From Chloroflexota bacterium (GTDB lineage Bacteria; Chloroflexota; Limnocylindria; Limnocylindrales; CSP1-4), in assembly GCA_019637815.1 (NCBI GenBank), contig JAHBUZ010000024.1:1-61123 (forward strand): a stretch of 61,123 bases of DNA. Direction: 5' to 3'. The notes beneath the pieces were generated by a model, which did no database searches, was not told the origin of the DNA, and worked only from the letters and a program-made list of their open reading frames with translations. Made by a program: the position numbers and the translations under genes. This document shows, in pieces, positions 8,278 through 17,361 of the stretch (its first letter is position 1; each line of letters begins with the position of its first letter).

Positions 8278-10443
8278 GTGGCGACCACCCTCGACATCCC
8301 GACCCTGCCCATCGCGACCCTCCGACTGCCGGCGCAGCTGCACGGCCTCCAGCGCATGGCGTACGACCTCTACTGGTCGTGGCACCCGACGACGCGTGCG
8401 CTCTTCAGCCGTGTCGACCGCACGGCGTGGCGCCGATTCCGCAGCCCCGTCGCGGTCCTCCAGGCCCACACGGACTGGTCGGAGCTGCTCGACGACACGG
8501 ACTTCATGGTCCAGTACCGCCGTCACCTCGCCGCCTATGACGAGTACCGCGGCAACGGCGCCAACAGCTGGTTCGCGCGACATCACGGCGGCGAGCTCGA
8601 TGGCCCGGTCGCCTACTTCTGCGCCGAGTTCGGGCTCCACGAATCGCTTGCCATCTACTCCGGCGGTCTGGGCGTCCTCGCCGGCGACCACTGCAAGGCC
8701 GCCTCGGACATGGCGCTCCCGTTCGTCGCGGTCGGCCTGTTCTATCGCCATGGCTACTTCCGCCAGACCATCGACGCGGATGGCCACCAGGAGCACGCCT
8801 ACCCCGATCTCGACGTCTCGCACCTGCCGATCCAGCGGGTGACGAACCAGGACGGCGACCCGCTCGTGGTGCCCGTGGAGCTACCCGGCCGTACGGTCCA
8901 GGTCGCGGTGTGGCTGGTCCAGGTGGGTCGGGTACCGCTGATCCTCCTGGACACGGATACGCCCCTCAACGACGAAGCCGACCGTCCGATCACCCACATC
9001 CTGTACGTCCGGGGTCGCGAGATGCGCCTCCATCAGGAGCTGGTGCTCGGTGTCGGTGGTGTGCGGGCCCTCCGGGCGCTCGGCATCGGGCCTTCGGCGT
9101 GGCATCTCAACGAGGGCCACTCGGCGTTCCTGCTCGTCGAACGCGCCCGGGAGCTCGTGGCCAAGGGCGCGACCCTGGACGAAGCGCTCGCCCAGGTCCG
9201 CGATCGCTCCGTGTTCACCATCCACACCCCGGTCTCGGCGGGCAACGAGCGCTTCGACACGGACCTGGTGCGACGGGTCGCGAGCCCGTTCCTGGCGCCC
9301 TCGGGCGTGGACATCGAGCGCATCATCGAGGTCGGTCGAGGCCCGGACGGCGACCCTGGCCAGTTCGACATGACCGGCTTCTCCCTGCGCACGTCGACGG
9401 TCGCCAACGCCGTCAGCCAGCTCCATGCGGAGACCGCCAACGCCACCTGGCACGAGGTCGTGCGGCGGCCCATCCTGGGCATCACCAACGGGGTCCATCC
9501 GGGGACCTGGCTGGGCGGACCCATCCGGACGCTCTACGGCCTCCTCGGCGCGGACCTCGACCGGCAGGACGACGACCGCCCGAAGGACCGCTTCTGGGAC
9601 CGTCTGCCCCGACTCTCCGACGAGAAGATCTGGGACGCCCACCTGGAGCAGAAGCTGGAGCTCGCGCTGTTCGCGCGGGGTCGCCTGCGCGCCCAGTGGG
9701 CGAGGCACGGGGAGCCGCCCGCGGAGCTGGACCAGGTGGAACAGCTGCTCGACCCATCGATCCTGACCATCGGCTTCGCGCGTCGGTTCGCGACCTACAA
9801 GCGCGCCGCGCTCCTGTTCACCGACGAGGAGCGACTGGCCCGACTCCTGTGGGATGAGGAGCGACCCGTCCAGATCGTGTTCGCGGGCAAGGCGCATCCC
9901 GCCGACCGACCCGGCCAGGGCGTCATCCAGCACATCTTCGAGCGCAGTCGGTCGTCGCGGCTCAAGGGTCGCGTGATGGTCATCGAGGACTACGACATCC
10001 GCATCGGCCGCTACCTGGTGCAGGGGGTCGATGTGTGGCTCAACAATCCCCGACGACCCCTCGAGGCATCCGGCACCAGCGGCATGAAGGCGGCCATGAA
10101 CGGCGTCGTCAACTGCTCCGTGCTCGACGGCTGGTGGGACGAGGGCTGGACCGGTGACAACGGCTGGGCCATCGGCGGGCGCGAGACGAATCCCGACGAG
10201 GCCGCCCAGGACTGGGCCGACTCGCAGGCGCTCTACCACCTCCTGGAGCAGGAGATCGTGCCCCGCTGGTACGACCGTGACGCGGGCGGGCTGCCGCGGC
10301 GCTGGATCGGCACGATGCGCAAGTCGATGAGTTCGTCCGTGTGGCGCTTCTCCACGGCACGGATGCTCGAGGAGTACGTGGAGCGGATGTACCTGCCGGC
10401 AGCCGGCGTGGCACCGACCGAGGCCGTCGACCGCGCGTCCTGA
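8278..10443 (+). CDS. glgP: Alpha-glucan phosphorylase (GT35)
   Basis: Releases glucose-1-phosphate from glycogen or maltodextrin using phosphate and a pyridoxal-phosphate cofactor. The 721-residue protein belongs to the shorter bacterial and archaeal GT35 branch, which lacks part of the N-terminal regulatory region of the classical enzyme. Visible signatures are the N-terminal AYDLYWSWHP, the substrate-site EFGLHESLAIYSGGLGVLAGDH, the segment LNEGHSAF, and the PLP-binding GTSGMKAAMNG, whose Lys is about residue 604. GTG 8278 is chosen because TAGCAT ends 8 nt upstream and the protein begins close to the family's usual start. It is divergent from glgA and co-oriented with the small exported protein and GH57 enzyme that follow. 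Confidence 0.95.
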   Translation: MATTLDIPTLPIATLRLPAQLHGLQRMAYDLYWSWHPTTRALFSRVDRTAWRRFRSPVAVLQAHTDWSELLDDTDFMVQYRRHLAAYDEYRGNGANSWFARHHGGELDGPVAYFCAEFGLHESLAIYSGGLGVLAGDHCKAASDMALPFVAVGLFYRHGYFRQTIDADGHQEHAYPDLDVSHLPIQRVTNQDGDPLVVPVELPGRTVQVAVWLVQVGRVPLILLDTDTPLNDEADRPITHILYVRGREMRLHQELVLGVGGVRALRALGIGPSAWHLNEGHSAFLLVERARELVAKGATLDEALAQVRDRSVFTIHTPVSAGNERFDTDLVRRVASPFLAPSGVDIERIIEVGRGPDGDPGQFDMTGFSLRTSTVANAVSQLHAETANATWHEVVRRPILGITNGVHPGTWLGGPIRTLYGLLGADLDRQDDDRPKDRFWDRLPRLSDEKIWDAHLEQKLELALFARGRLRAQWARHGEPPAELDQVEQLLDPSILTIGFARRFATYKRAALLFTDEERLARLLWDEERPVQIVFAGKAHPADRPGQGVIQHIFERSRSSRLKGRVMVIEDYDIRIGRYLVQGVDVWLNNPRRPLEASGTSGMKAAMNGVVNCSVLDGWWDEGWTGDNGWAIGGRETNPDEAAQDWADSQALYHLLEQEIVPRWYDRDAGGLPRRWIGTMRKSMSSSVWRFSTARMLEEYVERMYLPAAGVAPTEAVDRAS

Positions 10444-10631
10444 CGGTCCCCCCGGGGCCCGGTGGCCGGATCCCGGTGCCGCATCACGTCCCGCTCGCCG
10501 TCCGCCCTACGTCATCGGTCGCGACGCGCTCGCCACGCTTGCCCCATCCCGGGATGCGCCGAGCGTCCGATGGCGTGACACCCGCCGCACCCGACCATGC
10601 CTCCTGACACGACACACATGGAGGCACCCTG

Positions 10632-11195
10632 GTGCGCATCGCCCGTCTCACTCCCCTCCTCGGCGCGGCACTCGCGCTGATGGTCGCCGCGGCGCCCGTC
10701 GCGGCCGAGGACCTCATCTCCCAGTCCGGCACCTATGGCAAGGCCGACATCGCGGACTTCGCGGATGGCGGTGGCCAGGGCGCCACCTGCACCTACGAGA
10801 ACAACAGCTCCAAGGAGCTCGACACGATCAAGGTCCGCGGGCCCAAGGTGTGGGGCAACGCGTCCGGCAAGCGCTGGGTCGGCTGGCGATACGTCATCCA
10901 GCGTGCGACGGAGTTCGAGGGCGCGTTCTCGACCTACCGCACCAGCTCGTGGGTGAAGGCGAAGGCGTCCAAGACCGCGCCCGTCCAGTTCTCGTCGCGG
11001 ACCTGGACGGCACCCGAGGGCGTCAAGGGCTTCTTCCGCGTCCGCGTCCAGATCCGCTGGTATGAGCCGGGCTCGAGCACCAAGGTCATGGGCCGGATGA
11101 CACTCCAGGACGCCTGGTACAAGGTCAAGCGGGGCAGCAAGTCCGCCGTCCACATGGGCCAGTGCCAGGCCCGCTTCTCGCTCATCCAGAGCTAG
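10632..11195 (+). CDS. Small exported protein of unknown function
   Basis: A 187-residue product with a clear Sec signal peptide (residues 1-25, hydrophobic core LLGAALALMVAAAP, cleavage probably after AAPVAA). The mature part is about 160 residues, beta-rich, with a Trp-rich pattern (SWVKAKASK, RTWTAPEGVKGFFRVRVQIRWYEPGS) and two Cys that could pair. It resembles no family I can name; the fold may be Ig-like. GTG 10632 has GGAGG at 10620-10624, seven bases upstream. It lies between two glycogen genes, but nothing in the sequence shows a role in glucan metabolism. A GC-rich hairpin follows the stop. Confidence 0.75.
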   Translation: MRIARLTPLLGAALALMVAAAPVAAEDLISQSGTYGKADIADFADGGGQGATCTYENNSSKELDTIKVRGPKVWGNASGKRWVGWRYVIQRATEFEGAFSTYRTSSWVKAKASKTAPVQFSSRTWTAPEGVKGFFRVRVQIRWYEPGSSTKVMGRMTLQDAWYKVKRGSKSAVHMGQCQARFSLIQS

Positions 11196-11201
11196 CCTCC
11201 A

Positions 11202-11227
11202 TCGGCCGCGGGTTCCCTCGCGGCCGA
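11202..11227 (+). terminator. GC hairpin terminator after the small exported protein
   Basis: Perfect 9-bp stem TCGGCCGCG/CGCGGCCGA with an 8-nt loop, starting 7 bases after the stop codon. No T-run follows, as with the other hairpins in this window. Confidence 0.55.
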
Positions 11228-11369
11228 ACCCCGGAGGTCGCCCGGCGCCCGGGCGGCCCATCGCACCGTTCCCTACACCCGGTCCGACCTCCTCCCGGAC
11301 CGGGTGTCCGCACGTCCGGGTCGTGCCCATCCGTGCTCAACGGGCCGGACGCCACCGGGTCGTGCACGG

Positions 11370-11375
11370 TACGAT
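11370..11375 (+). promoter_or_regulatory. -10 box TACGAT, leaderless promoter of the GH57 gene
   Basis: Hexamer ends 8 nt before the ATG at 11384, with no ribosome site between. Confidence 0.6.
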
Positions 11376-11383
11376 CGCCCGCG

Positions 11384-12838
11384 ATGACCCAGGCACCCTT
11401 CCGACCGGAGCTCGACCTGCCCCCGGCCGACCTCCCGGATGACGCGCCGGCGCACCTCCCCGTGCTCATGGTCCACGGTCACTTCTACCAGCCGGCCCGC
11501 GAGGACCCTTTCACGGGCATCGTCGCCCGTGACCCCTCCGCGGCCCCCGCGCACGACTGGAACGACCGCGTCGCCCAGGAGGCGTACGCACCCAACGCGA
11601 CGCTCGGCAACTTCGGGCGCATGGGCTGGGACCTGGGACCGACCGTGGCGCGCTGGCTGCGCGAGCATCGCCCCGAGCTCCACGATGCCATCTGGACGCA
11701 GGCCGATGCGGACGGCGCGATGGCCCAGGGCTATCACCACGCGATCCTGCCCCTCGCCTCCCCACGCGACCGACGGACCGAGATCCGCTGGGCGCTCCGG
11801 GATGTCGAGCTGCGCACCGGCCGACGTCCCAGTGGCATCTGGCTGCCGGAGACCGCCGTCGACCGGCTGACCCTGCGCATCTGCGCCGAGGAGGGCGTGC
11901 GCTGGACCATCCTCGCGCCGTGGCAGGCAGCGCTCGGCACCGATGTGCGACGACCCCATCGCATCGACCTCGGCGACGGCCTGGACATCGTGGTCCTGTT
12001 CTACGACGCCGAGCTGTCCACCGCGGTCAGCTTCGACGCCGGTGCGACCGCGGACGCCGATCGCTTCGCGCGCGAGCTCGTCGGGGATCGACTCCAGGGT
12101 GGTGGCGCCGCGATCATCTGCACCGATGGCGAGCTGTACGGCCACCACCAGCCGTTCCGTGACCTGTTCCTCGAGCGGCTGCTCACCGACGCGGCGCTCG
12201 ATGGTGGATACCGCGTGCGCACACCGGGTGCCTGGGTCGCGTCCCTGGATGTCTCCGCGCTCCCCGAGACGCGCATCGAGGACCGGACGAGCTGGTCCTG
12301 CCACCACGGCGTCGGTCGCTGGGCCGCGGAGTGCGGGTGCGCCCGCGATGGCCGATGGAAGGCACCCCTGCGACAGGCGTTCGATCGGGTCGCGATGGCC
12401 ATCGACCTCGTCACCGAGGGTCGGCTTGGGGACCTGGGCATCGATACCTGGGCCGCCCGGGATCGATACGTGGATGTGGCGAGCGGCTTCGTGGCGCCGG
12501 ACGACTGGGTGACCGCGGAGCTGGCCCGGGCCGGTGTGTCGGAGCCAGGGCCCGAGGCCCGCGACACGCTCGCCGCGCTCATGCGCGCCCAGGCGTCACG
12601 CCTCGCGATGTTCGCGAGCTGCGGCTGGTTCTGGGAGGACGCCACACGACCCGAGGTCGCCCAGGTGCTCCGGTTCGCCGGGCACGCCACGCGGACCGTG
12701 GACCGGACGTGCGGCACCCGGCTGGAGGACGGGCTCGCGGACGAGCTCGCCGCGGTGCCCGTGGGACCCCAGGGCAGCGGCCGGGAGCTGTATCGCGCCG
12801 CGATGGCCGCGATCGGTCGGAGCAGCGCACTCGGCTGA
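11384..12838 (+). CDS. Glycoside hydrolase family 57 / DUF3536-type enzyme
   Basis: A 484-residue cytoplasmic protein whose N-terminus carries VHGHFYQPAREDPF, the typical first strand of GH57 proteins associated with DUF3536, followed by GIWLPETAVDRLTLRI, the region holding the GH57 catalytic Glu (about residue 152). Later blocks (ICTDGELYGHHQPF, SWSCHHGVGRWAAECGC) agree with the same family. GH57 members act on alpha-glucans as amylases, branching enzymes or 4-alpha-glucanotransferases; which reaction applies here cannot be told from sequence. The glgA-glgP neighbourhood supports a glycogen role. The ATG at 11384 is set by TACGAT; the frame is open further upstream but that part is not protein-like. 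Confidence 0.82.
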   Translation: MTQAPFRPELDLPPADLPDDAPAHLPVLMVHGHFYQPAREDPFTGIVARDPSAAPAHDWNDRVAQEAYAPNATLGNFGRMGWDLGPTVARWLREHRPELHDAIWTQADADGAMAQGYHHAILPLASPRDRRTEIRWALRDVELRTGRRPSGIWLPETAVDRLTLRICAEEGVRWTILAPWQAALGTDVRRPHRIDLGDGLDIVVLFYDAELSTAVSFDAGATADADRFARELVGDRLQGGGAAIICTDGELYGHHQPFRDLFLERLLTDAALDGGYRVRTPGAWVASLDVSALPETRIEDRTSWSCHHGVGRWAAECGCARDGRWKAPLRQAFDRVAMAIDLVTEGRLGDLGIDTWAARDRYVDVASGFVAPDDWVTAELARAGVSEPGPEARDTLAALMRAQASRLAMFASCGWFWEDATRPEVAQVLRFAGHATRTVDRTCGTRLEDGLADELAAVPVGPQGSGRELYRAAMAAIGRSSALG

Positions 12839-12847
12839 CGCCCGATG

Positions 12848-12955
12848 TCACCCGCCGCGGAGCGCCTCCGTCGGGCTCACGCGAGCCGCGCGGAACGCGG
12901 GATACAGCCCCGCCACAGCGCCGATGACGATGGCGGCGCCGATCCCTGGTCCGGT
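12848..12955 (-). pseudogene. C-terminal remnant of a MacB/FtsX-type ABC transporter permease
   Basis: The minus strand reads TGPGIGAAIVIGAV, then AGLYPAFRAARVSPTEALRGG and a stop at 12848. This is the conserved last membrane segment and cytoplasmic end of MacB-like permeases, where PA.RAA...P.EALR is characteristic. Only about 35 codons remain and no other part of the permease or its ATPase is nearby. The remnant lies in the same frame as, and directly after, the stop codon of the GNAT gene at 12968, so a deletion probably joined the two. It is too short to be functional. Confidence 0.75.
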
Positions 12956-12967
12956 CGACCGTCCCGG

Positions 12968-13882
12968 TCAGTCAGCGGGCGCCAACCAGCGTGACCAGCC
13001 GAACGCGTCCTGGAAGCCGAGCTTCCGGTACACGTGGAGCGCCGGTTCGTTCGTCTCGTCCACGGACAGCCAGACGACCCGGCTGCCGGTCGCCATCCCC
13101 GCACGGGTCGCGACGGTCGCGAGCAGCGTCCCGTAGCCCTTGCCGCGCCACTCGCGCGCGACCCCGAGGCCGTGGATGCCGGCCACCCCCTCCCCCTGGG
13201 ACAGCCGCGCGACCGCGATGGGCTCACCGTGGAGCCGCAGCACCCACGCCCGCAGCCGCCCCGTGGCGAGTGCCGCGGACAGCTCCGCACGCCGCGCCTC
13301 CGCACGTGCCGGGTCCGCGCCGAAGACGCGTCGCTCCAGCTCCTCGTGGTCGGCGACCCGGCGTGGCTGGACCGCCTCGAACCGGAGCGCCGGGTCCAGG
13401 TGCGGCACCACCGACGCGTGCCCGACCCAGAGCACCGCCTCGGTGGAGATGCGGCGCCAGCCGAGCGTGGTCAGCACCCGGTCCATGCCCGGTGGTCGGT
13501 CGAGCCGGTCGGCGAGCACGAGCGATGGCCAGCTGCCCTCCTCGCGCATCCGCTGTGCGACCCGGTCGAGCGACTCGCGCCACGTCGTGGCCTGCCAGCG
13601 GGGCATCGCGGCGTACTCCATGATCGCGCCGCCACCCGGCATCCGGACCCGGAGCACACCCAGCTCGGCATCCTCGGTGACGACCGCACCCGCATGGACG
13701 GGCAGGCCGACCAGGTCCCGCTCGATGCGCACCAGCTCCTCGAGCGTCACCGGATCCACGCTTGGCGGCGGCGCCACACCATGCGCCTCCTCGTGGGACA
13801 CCGGGTGGTCGTGTGTGGACCCGCTCCGGGGTCGGGCGTCCGCCGGTGTGCGGACCGGGCTCGCGGGGCGCATCTCCTTCAT
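12968..13882 (-). CDS. GNAT-family N-acetyltransferase
   Basis: A 304-residue protein whose C-terminal half is a GNAT fold: LGVAREWRGKGYGTLLATVATRAG has the acetyl-CoA motif A (Arg-Gly-Lys-Gly-Tyr-Gly, about residue 246), and LSVDETNEPALHVYRKLGF is motif B. The N-terminal half (about 45-190) looks like a second, degenerate GNAT unit, giving a tandem layout. The acceptor substrate is unknown. ATG 13882 overlaps the TGA of the upstream PucR-like regulator (ATGA at 13879-13882), so the two are translationally coupled. The stop at 12968 is followed in frame by the permease remnant. Confidence 0.85.
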   Translation of the reverse strand: MKEMRPASPVRTPADARPRSGSTHDHPVSHEEAHGVAPPPSVDPVTLEELVRIERDLVGLPVHAGAVVTEDAELGVLRVRMPGGGAIMEYAAMPRWQATTWRESLDRVAQRMREEGSWPSLVLADRLDRPPGMDRVLTTLGWRRISTEAVLWVGHASVVPHLDPALRFEAVQPRRVADHEELERRVFGADPARAEARRAELSAALATGRLRAWVLRLHGEPIAVARLSQGEGVAGIHGLGVAREWRGKGYGTLLATVATRAGMATGSRVVWLSVDETNEPALHVYRKLGFQDAFGWSRWLAPAD

Positions 13883-15123
13883 GCGTCGGATGGTACGGCG
13901 GTCGACGCCAGCAGCCGGCGCACGAGGATCGCGGCCGAGAGCCGCGCCACGGTCATCGGGTCGAGCGCCGGGACACCCAGGAGCCGTCGGATGCGATCGA
14001 GCCGATAGGACACGGTGCGAGGAGCGACGCCCAGCAGGCGCGCCGATGCAGTCACGGACATCCCGGTCGCGAACCACGCCTCGAGCGTGGGCACGAGGTA
14101 CCGGCCACCCCGGATCGCCGATCCGAGGGGCTCCAGCCAGCGCGCCGCACCCATCGCCGAGAGCTCGGGATCGGCGACGAGTGCCCGTTCCAGGGCCAGG
14201 TCCACGAGCGGGGTGACGCTGCCCACGGGTCGCACGATGGGCGCCACGCGCAGCCCGTCGGTCGCCTCCGCGTAGGTCCGCCCGATGTGCTCCAGCGGCT
14301 CCGGCCCGGCCACGACCGCCCACCAGGTCCCCGGCAGCTCCCGTGTGACCTCCCCGAACGGGATCCGGTCCCGCCACGGCGGCGGCGCGATCACCACGAC
14401 ATCGGTCACCCGGGCGCCGACCAGGTGCGGCCGACGCGAGGGATCACGGGCGAGACGTCTGCCGAGCTCATCCACGAGGTCATCCGGCGCATCCGCGATG
14501 CCGGGTGCCGACGCTCGCAGCACGAGCAGGTGGTGCGGCGACCCCACATCGAGACCGGCGAGGGCGGCACGCCGCAGGGTCCGTGCCACGGCAGCGGGGT
14601 CCGCGGTCGTGGGTGCCAGCAGGTCATCGAGGATGGCCTGGCGGGTCGCCCCCGCGGTCGCCGCGAGCGCCCGCTCCGCGGCCGTATAGCCGTCCGAGAG
14701 CGCCGCGGCGATGTCGTCACCCGCCCGCAGGAGGGCCGCACCCAGGGCACCCAGCTGGGTCCGATCGGGGGCCGGTCGCAGCTGGAGCGCGTGGTCCCAG
14801 ACCACCCACGAGGTGCTCAGGTACGCATCCATGGACAGGGCGAGCGCCCGTCCACCGCGAGCAGCCGCGGCACCCTCCTGTCGCAGCCGCACCTGGTCGG
14901 TCATCCGCAGCCCGGGCCCACCGCCGACCATGTCCAGGAACCGCCGGACGACGGCCTCTGCCTCCTCGTCACCGAGCGCCACATCCCGTGCCACGGCATG
15001 GGCCATCGGCGTCGCCTGGGTGGCCAGGCGCCCGATCAGGGCACTCGGGACCTCCGATCGCTGGTTCTCGGCAGTGAAGTCATGCCCTGTTCGCCGATTC
15101 ATGGAGCCCTGCTGCCGGTCCAT
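13879..15123 (-). CDS. PucR/CdaR-type transcriptional regulator
   Basis: A 414-residue protein ending in a PucR-type helix-turn-helix (about 335-400): YLVPTLEAWFATGMSVTASA then LLGVAPRTVSYRLDRIRRLLG, where the RTVxYRLxRIxxLxG motif is diagnostic. The middle (about 200-320) corresponds to the GGDEF-like region of this family and the N-terminus is helical, without a recognisable sensor domain. The start is ATG 15123, 7 nt after TATCAT (15131-15136 complement); the longer open frame upstream is not protein-like. The coupled GNAT gene is a likely member of its transcription unit, and the effector is unknown. Confidence 0.85.
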   Translation of the reverse strand: MDRQQGSMNRRTGHDFTAENQRSEVPSALIGRLATQATPMAHAVARDVALGDEEAEAVVRRFLDMVGGGPGLRMTDQVRLRQEGAAAARGGRALALSMDAYLSTSWVVWDHALQLRPAPDRTQLGALGAALLRAGDDIAAALSDGYTAAERALAATAGATRQAILDDLLAPTTADPAAVARTLRRAALAGLDVGSPHHLLVLRASAPGIADAPDDLVDELGRRLARDPSRRPHLVGARVTDVVVIAPPPWRDRIPFGEVTRELPGTWWAVVAGPEPLEHIGRTYAEATDGLRVAPIVRPVGSVTPLVDLALERALVADPELSAMGAARWLEPLGSAIRGGRYLVPTLEAWFATGMSVTASARLLGVAPRTVSYRLDRIRRLLGVPALDPMTVARLSAAILVRRLLASTAVPSDA

Positions 15124-15130
15124 GTCGGTG

Positions 15131-15136
15131 ATGATA
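15131..15136 (-). promoter_or_regulatory. -10 box TATCAT, leaderless promoter of the PucR-like gene
   Basis: Complement of atgata; ends 7 nt before the ATG at 15123. Confidence 0.65.
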
Positions 15137-15214
15137 TCCGTGTCGCGTCGCGACCGTGAGGGTGCGGAAGGACGGCGACGGCGCTGGGCGCCACCCCACG
15201 GGACCACGCATCGG

Positions 15215-16114
15215 ATGATCTCCTCACTCGGTACCTTCACCTCACAGCTCAAGACCTTCGTGCTGCTCGCAGCGCTGGGCGGCCTGCTCGTCGCCGTCGG
15301 TGGGCTCATCGGCGGCCAGACCGGCCTCGTCATCGCGCTCGTGCTCGCGCTCGTCATGAACGTGGGCGTCTACTGGTTCAGCGACAAGGTCGCCCTCAAG
15401 GCGAACGGCGCCCGACCGATGCAGCCGGGTGAGGCGCCCCAGGTCGAGCGGATCGTGCAGGACCTGTCGGGCCGCGCCCGGATCCCGATGCCCGCGCTGT
15501 ATCTCATCGACCGGCCGGAGCCCAACGCGTTCGCGACGGGCCGCTCCCCGAAGCACGCGGCCGTGGCCGTGACCACGGGCCTCCTCGCCATCATGGACGA
15601 GCGACAGCTGCGGGGCGTGCTCGCCCACGAACTGAGCCACGTCACCAACCGCGACATGCTCGTGGGCACCATCGCGGCCACCATCGGCGGCGCCATCTCG
15701 TTCCTCGGCAACATGGCGCTCTGGTCGTCCATGTTCGGTGGTGGTGACGACGGTGATGGCGTGCCCGCACCGGTCCTGCTGCTCTCCGCGATCCTGGCGC
15801 CGATCGCCGCGACCATCATCCAGCTCTCGGTGTCACGCACCCGCGAGTACGGGGCCGACCGCTCCGGCGCGCTCCTGACCCACGACCCGGAGGGTCTCGC
15901 GAGCGCGCTCGAGACGCTCGACGCCGCGAGCCGGCAGCTCCAGGCACAGCGGGGCCGGTTCGGCCGACGACGTGGTCAGCAGCAGCCCGTGCCGGCCGCG
16001 ATGGCCCACCTCTACACGGTGAGCCCGCTCGGTGGCAGTGCCGGCAGCCTGTTCAGCACCCATCCCCCCATCGCCGAGCGCGTCCGCCGGTTGCGCAGCT
16101 TCCGCACCGTGTGA
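15215..16114 (+). CDS. htpX: HtpX-type membrane zinc metalloprotease (M48)
   Basis: Membrane protease that degrades misfolded membrane proteins under stress. The 299-residue length, two N-terminal membrane segments (about 11-33 and 36-58), the zinc motif LAHELSHVTNRD (HExxH, about residue 139) and the third ligand Glu in SRTREYGADRSGA match HtpX. Two further hydrophobic stretches (about 150-170 and 185-205) follow the zinc motif, as usual. The C-terminus FSTHPPIAERVRRL is the conserved family ending. ATG 15215 gives the standard N-terminus; no convincing -10 or ribosome site decides it. It is divergent from the PucR-like gene. Confidence 0.93.
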   Translation: MISSLGTFTSQLKTFVLLAALGGLLVAVGGLIGGQTGLVIALVLALVMNVGVYWFSDKVALKANGARPMQPGEAPQVERIVQDLSGRARIPMPALYLIDRPEPNAFATGRSPKHAAVAVTTGLLAIMDERQLRGVLAHELSHVTNRDMLVGTIAATIGGAISFLGNMALWSSMFGGGDDGDGVPAPVLLLSAILAPIAATIIQLSVSRTREYGADRSGALLTHDPEGLASALETLDAASRQLQAQRGRFGRRRGQQQPVPAAMAHLYTVSPLGGSAGSLFSTHPPIAERVRRLRSFRTV

Positions 16115-16152
16115 CCGACGGCCGCTCGGCGGCCACCCTTCGATCCCTGTCC

Positions 16153-16182
16153 CCCGGCCCCGGGCCCCTCCCCGGGGCCGGG
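16153..16182. terminator. 12-bp perfect GC hairpin between htpX and terC
   Basis: CCCGGCCCCGGG at 16153-16164 and its exact complement at 16171-16182 enclose a 6-nt loop. It lies about 40 bases after the htpX stop and lacks a T-tract. It is a likely terminator or mRNA 3'-end stabiliser for htpX. It shows no resemblance to the yybP-ykoY manganese riboswitch that often precedes terC. Confidence 0.55.
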
Positions 16183-16267
16183 ATCCGTCCCTCGTGGCAC
16201 GATTCGGCTGGCCCGGGTGGACCCGGACCATCCAGCCAGCATCGGCACACGGAGTCACCCCCGCCCC

Positions 16268-17245
16268 ATGGACCTCATCCTCTGGGCCGCGTTCCTCATC
16301 GGCATCGGCGTGTTCCTCGCGCTCGACCTGGGCGTGTTCCATCGATCGGCGCACATCGTGCCGCCCCGCGAAGCGCTCGCCTGGACGACCGTCTGGGTCT
16401 CGCTCGCGGTCACGTTCGGCATCGGTGTGTTCCTGTTCCTGGGCTCGGAAACGGGCATCCAGTGGTTCACGGGCTACGTCATCGAGTACTCGCTGAGCGT
16501 CGACAACGTGTTCGTGTTCGCGCTCGTGTTCGCCGCGTTCGCGGTGCCGCGGGAGCTCCAGCATCGGGTCCTGTTCTGGGGCGTGCTCGGCGCGCTCGTG
16601 ATGCGGCTCGTGCTCATCCTCCTCGGCGCGACGCTCATCGAGACGTACCACTGGATCATCTTCGTGTTCGGCGCGTTCCTCGTGTTCACGGGCATCCGCA
16701 TGGCGATGAGCCACGGCGAGGGATCGTCACACCCCGAGAAGAACCCCATCGTCCGGTTCGCGACGCGCCACATGCGCGTGGTGCCCGAGTTCCACGGCCA
16801 GAAGTTCCTCATCCCGACGGCGGCCGGCCTCGCCGCGACGCCCCTGATGCTGGCGCTCATCGCCATCGAGACGAGCGACCTCATCTTCGCGGTGGACTCC
16901 ATCCCGGCCATCTTCGCGGTGACACGCGACCCGTTCATCGTGTTCACCAGCAACGCCTTCGCGATCCTGGGCCTGCGGTCGCTCTACTTCCTGCTCGCCA
17001 ACGCGGCCGAGAAGTTCCGCTATCTGCGCCTGGGCCTGTCCGCGGTGCTCGTGTTCGTGGGCATCAAGATGCTCATGACCGACATCTACCACATGGAGCC
17101 GCTGGTGTCCCTGGCCATCATCCTGGCCATCCTCGCGGCGAGCATCATCGCGTCACTCTGGGCTGACCGGCGCGACCGTCAGAGCGGCGCCGGGACGGGG
17201 AGTGGCGCGGGTCCTGGGAGCGTGAGCACACACGAGGCGGTGTAG
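16268..17245 (+). CDS. TerC/Alx-family integral membrane protein
   Basis: A 325-residue protein with about eight or nine membrane segments. Family signatures are EYSLSVDNVFVFALVF with the paired Asp-Asn, and the second repeat IETSDLIFAVDSIPAIFAVT, where acidic residues lie inside membrane helices. TerC/Alx proteins export or balance Mn2+ and support metalation of exported proteins; the sequence alone does not show the substrate. The last 25 residues are Gly/Ser-rich and variable. ATG 16268 places the first helix at residue 3, and an upstream in-frame extension from 16217 is not needed. Confidence 0.92.
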   Translation: MDLILWAAFLIGIGVFLALDLGVFHRSAHIVPPREALAWTTVWVSLAVTFGIGVFLFLGSETGIQWFTGYVIEYSLSVDNVFVFALVFAAFAVPRELQHRVLFWGVLGALVMRLVLILLGATLIETYHWIIFVFGAFLVFTGIRMAMSHGEGSSHPEKNPIVRFATRHMRVVPEFHGQKFLIPTAAGLAATPLMLALIAIETSDLIFAVDSIPAIFAVTRDPFIVFTSNAFAILGLRSLYFLLANAAEKFRYLRLGLSAVLVFVGIKMLMTDIYHMEPLVSLAIILAILAASIIASLWADRRDRQSGAGTGSGAGPGSVSTHEAV

Positions 17246-17361
17246 CGGCGCGAGGCCACACGATCCCGCTGCGTGCCACCGACCGACCAAGGTGCCGCGG
17301 CCCGGGCGTCCATCCGGCGCGAGTGGCTGCCCGGCTCCGGTGGCCACGGCTCGGATCCCAA

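Noticed and set aside
16115..16267. yybP-ykoY manganese riboswitch before terC
   Set aside because: The leader holds only a simple GC hairpin; I do not see the conserved multi-stem aptamer core.
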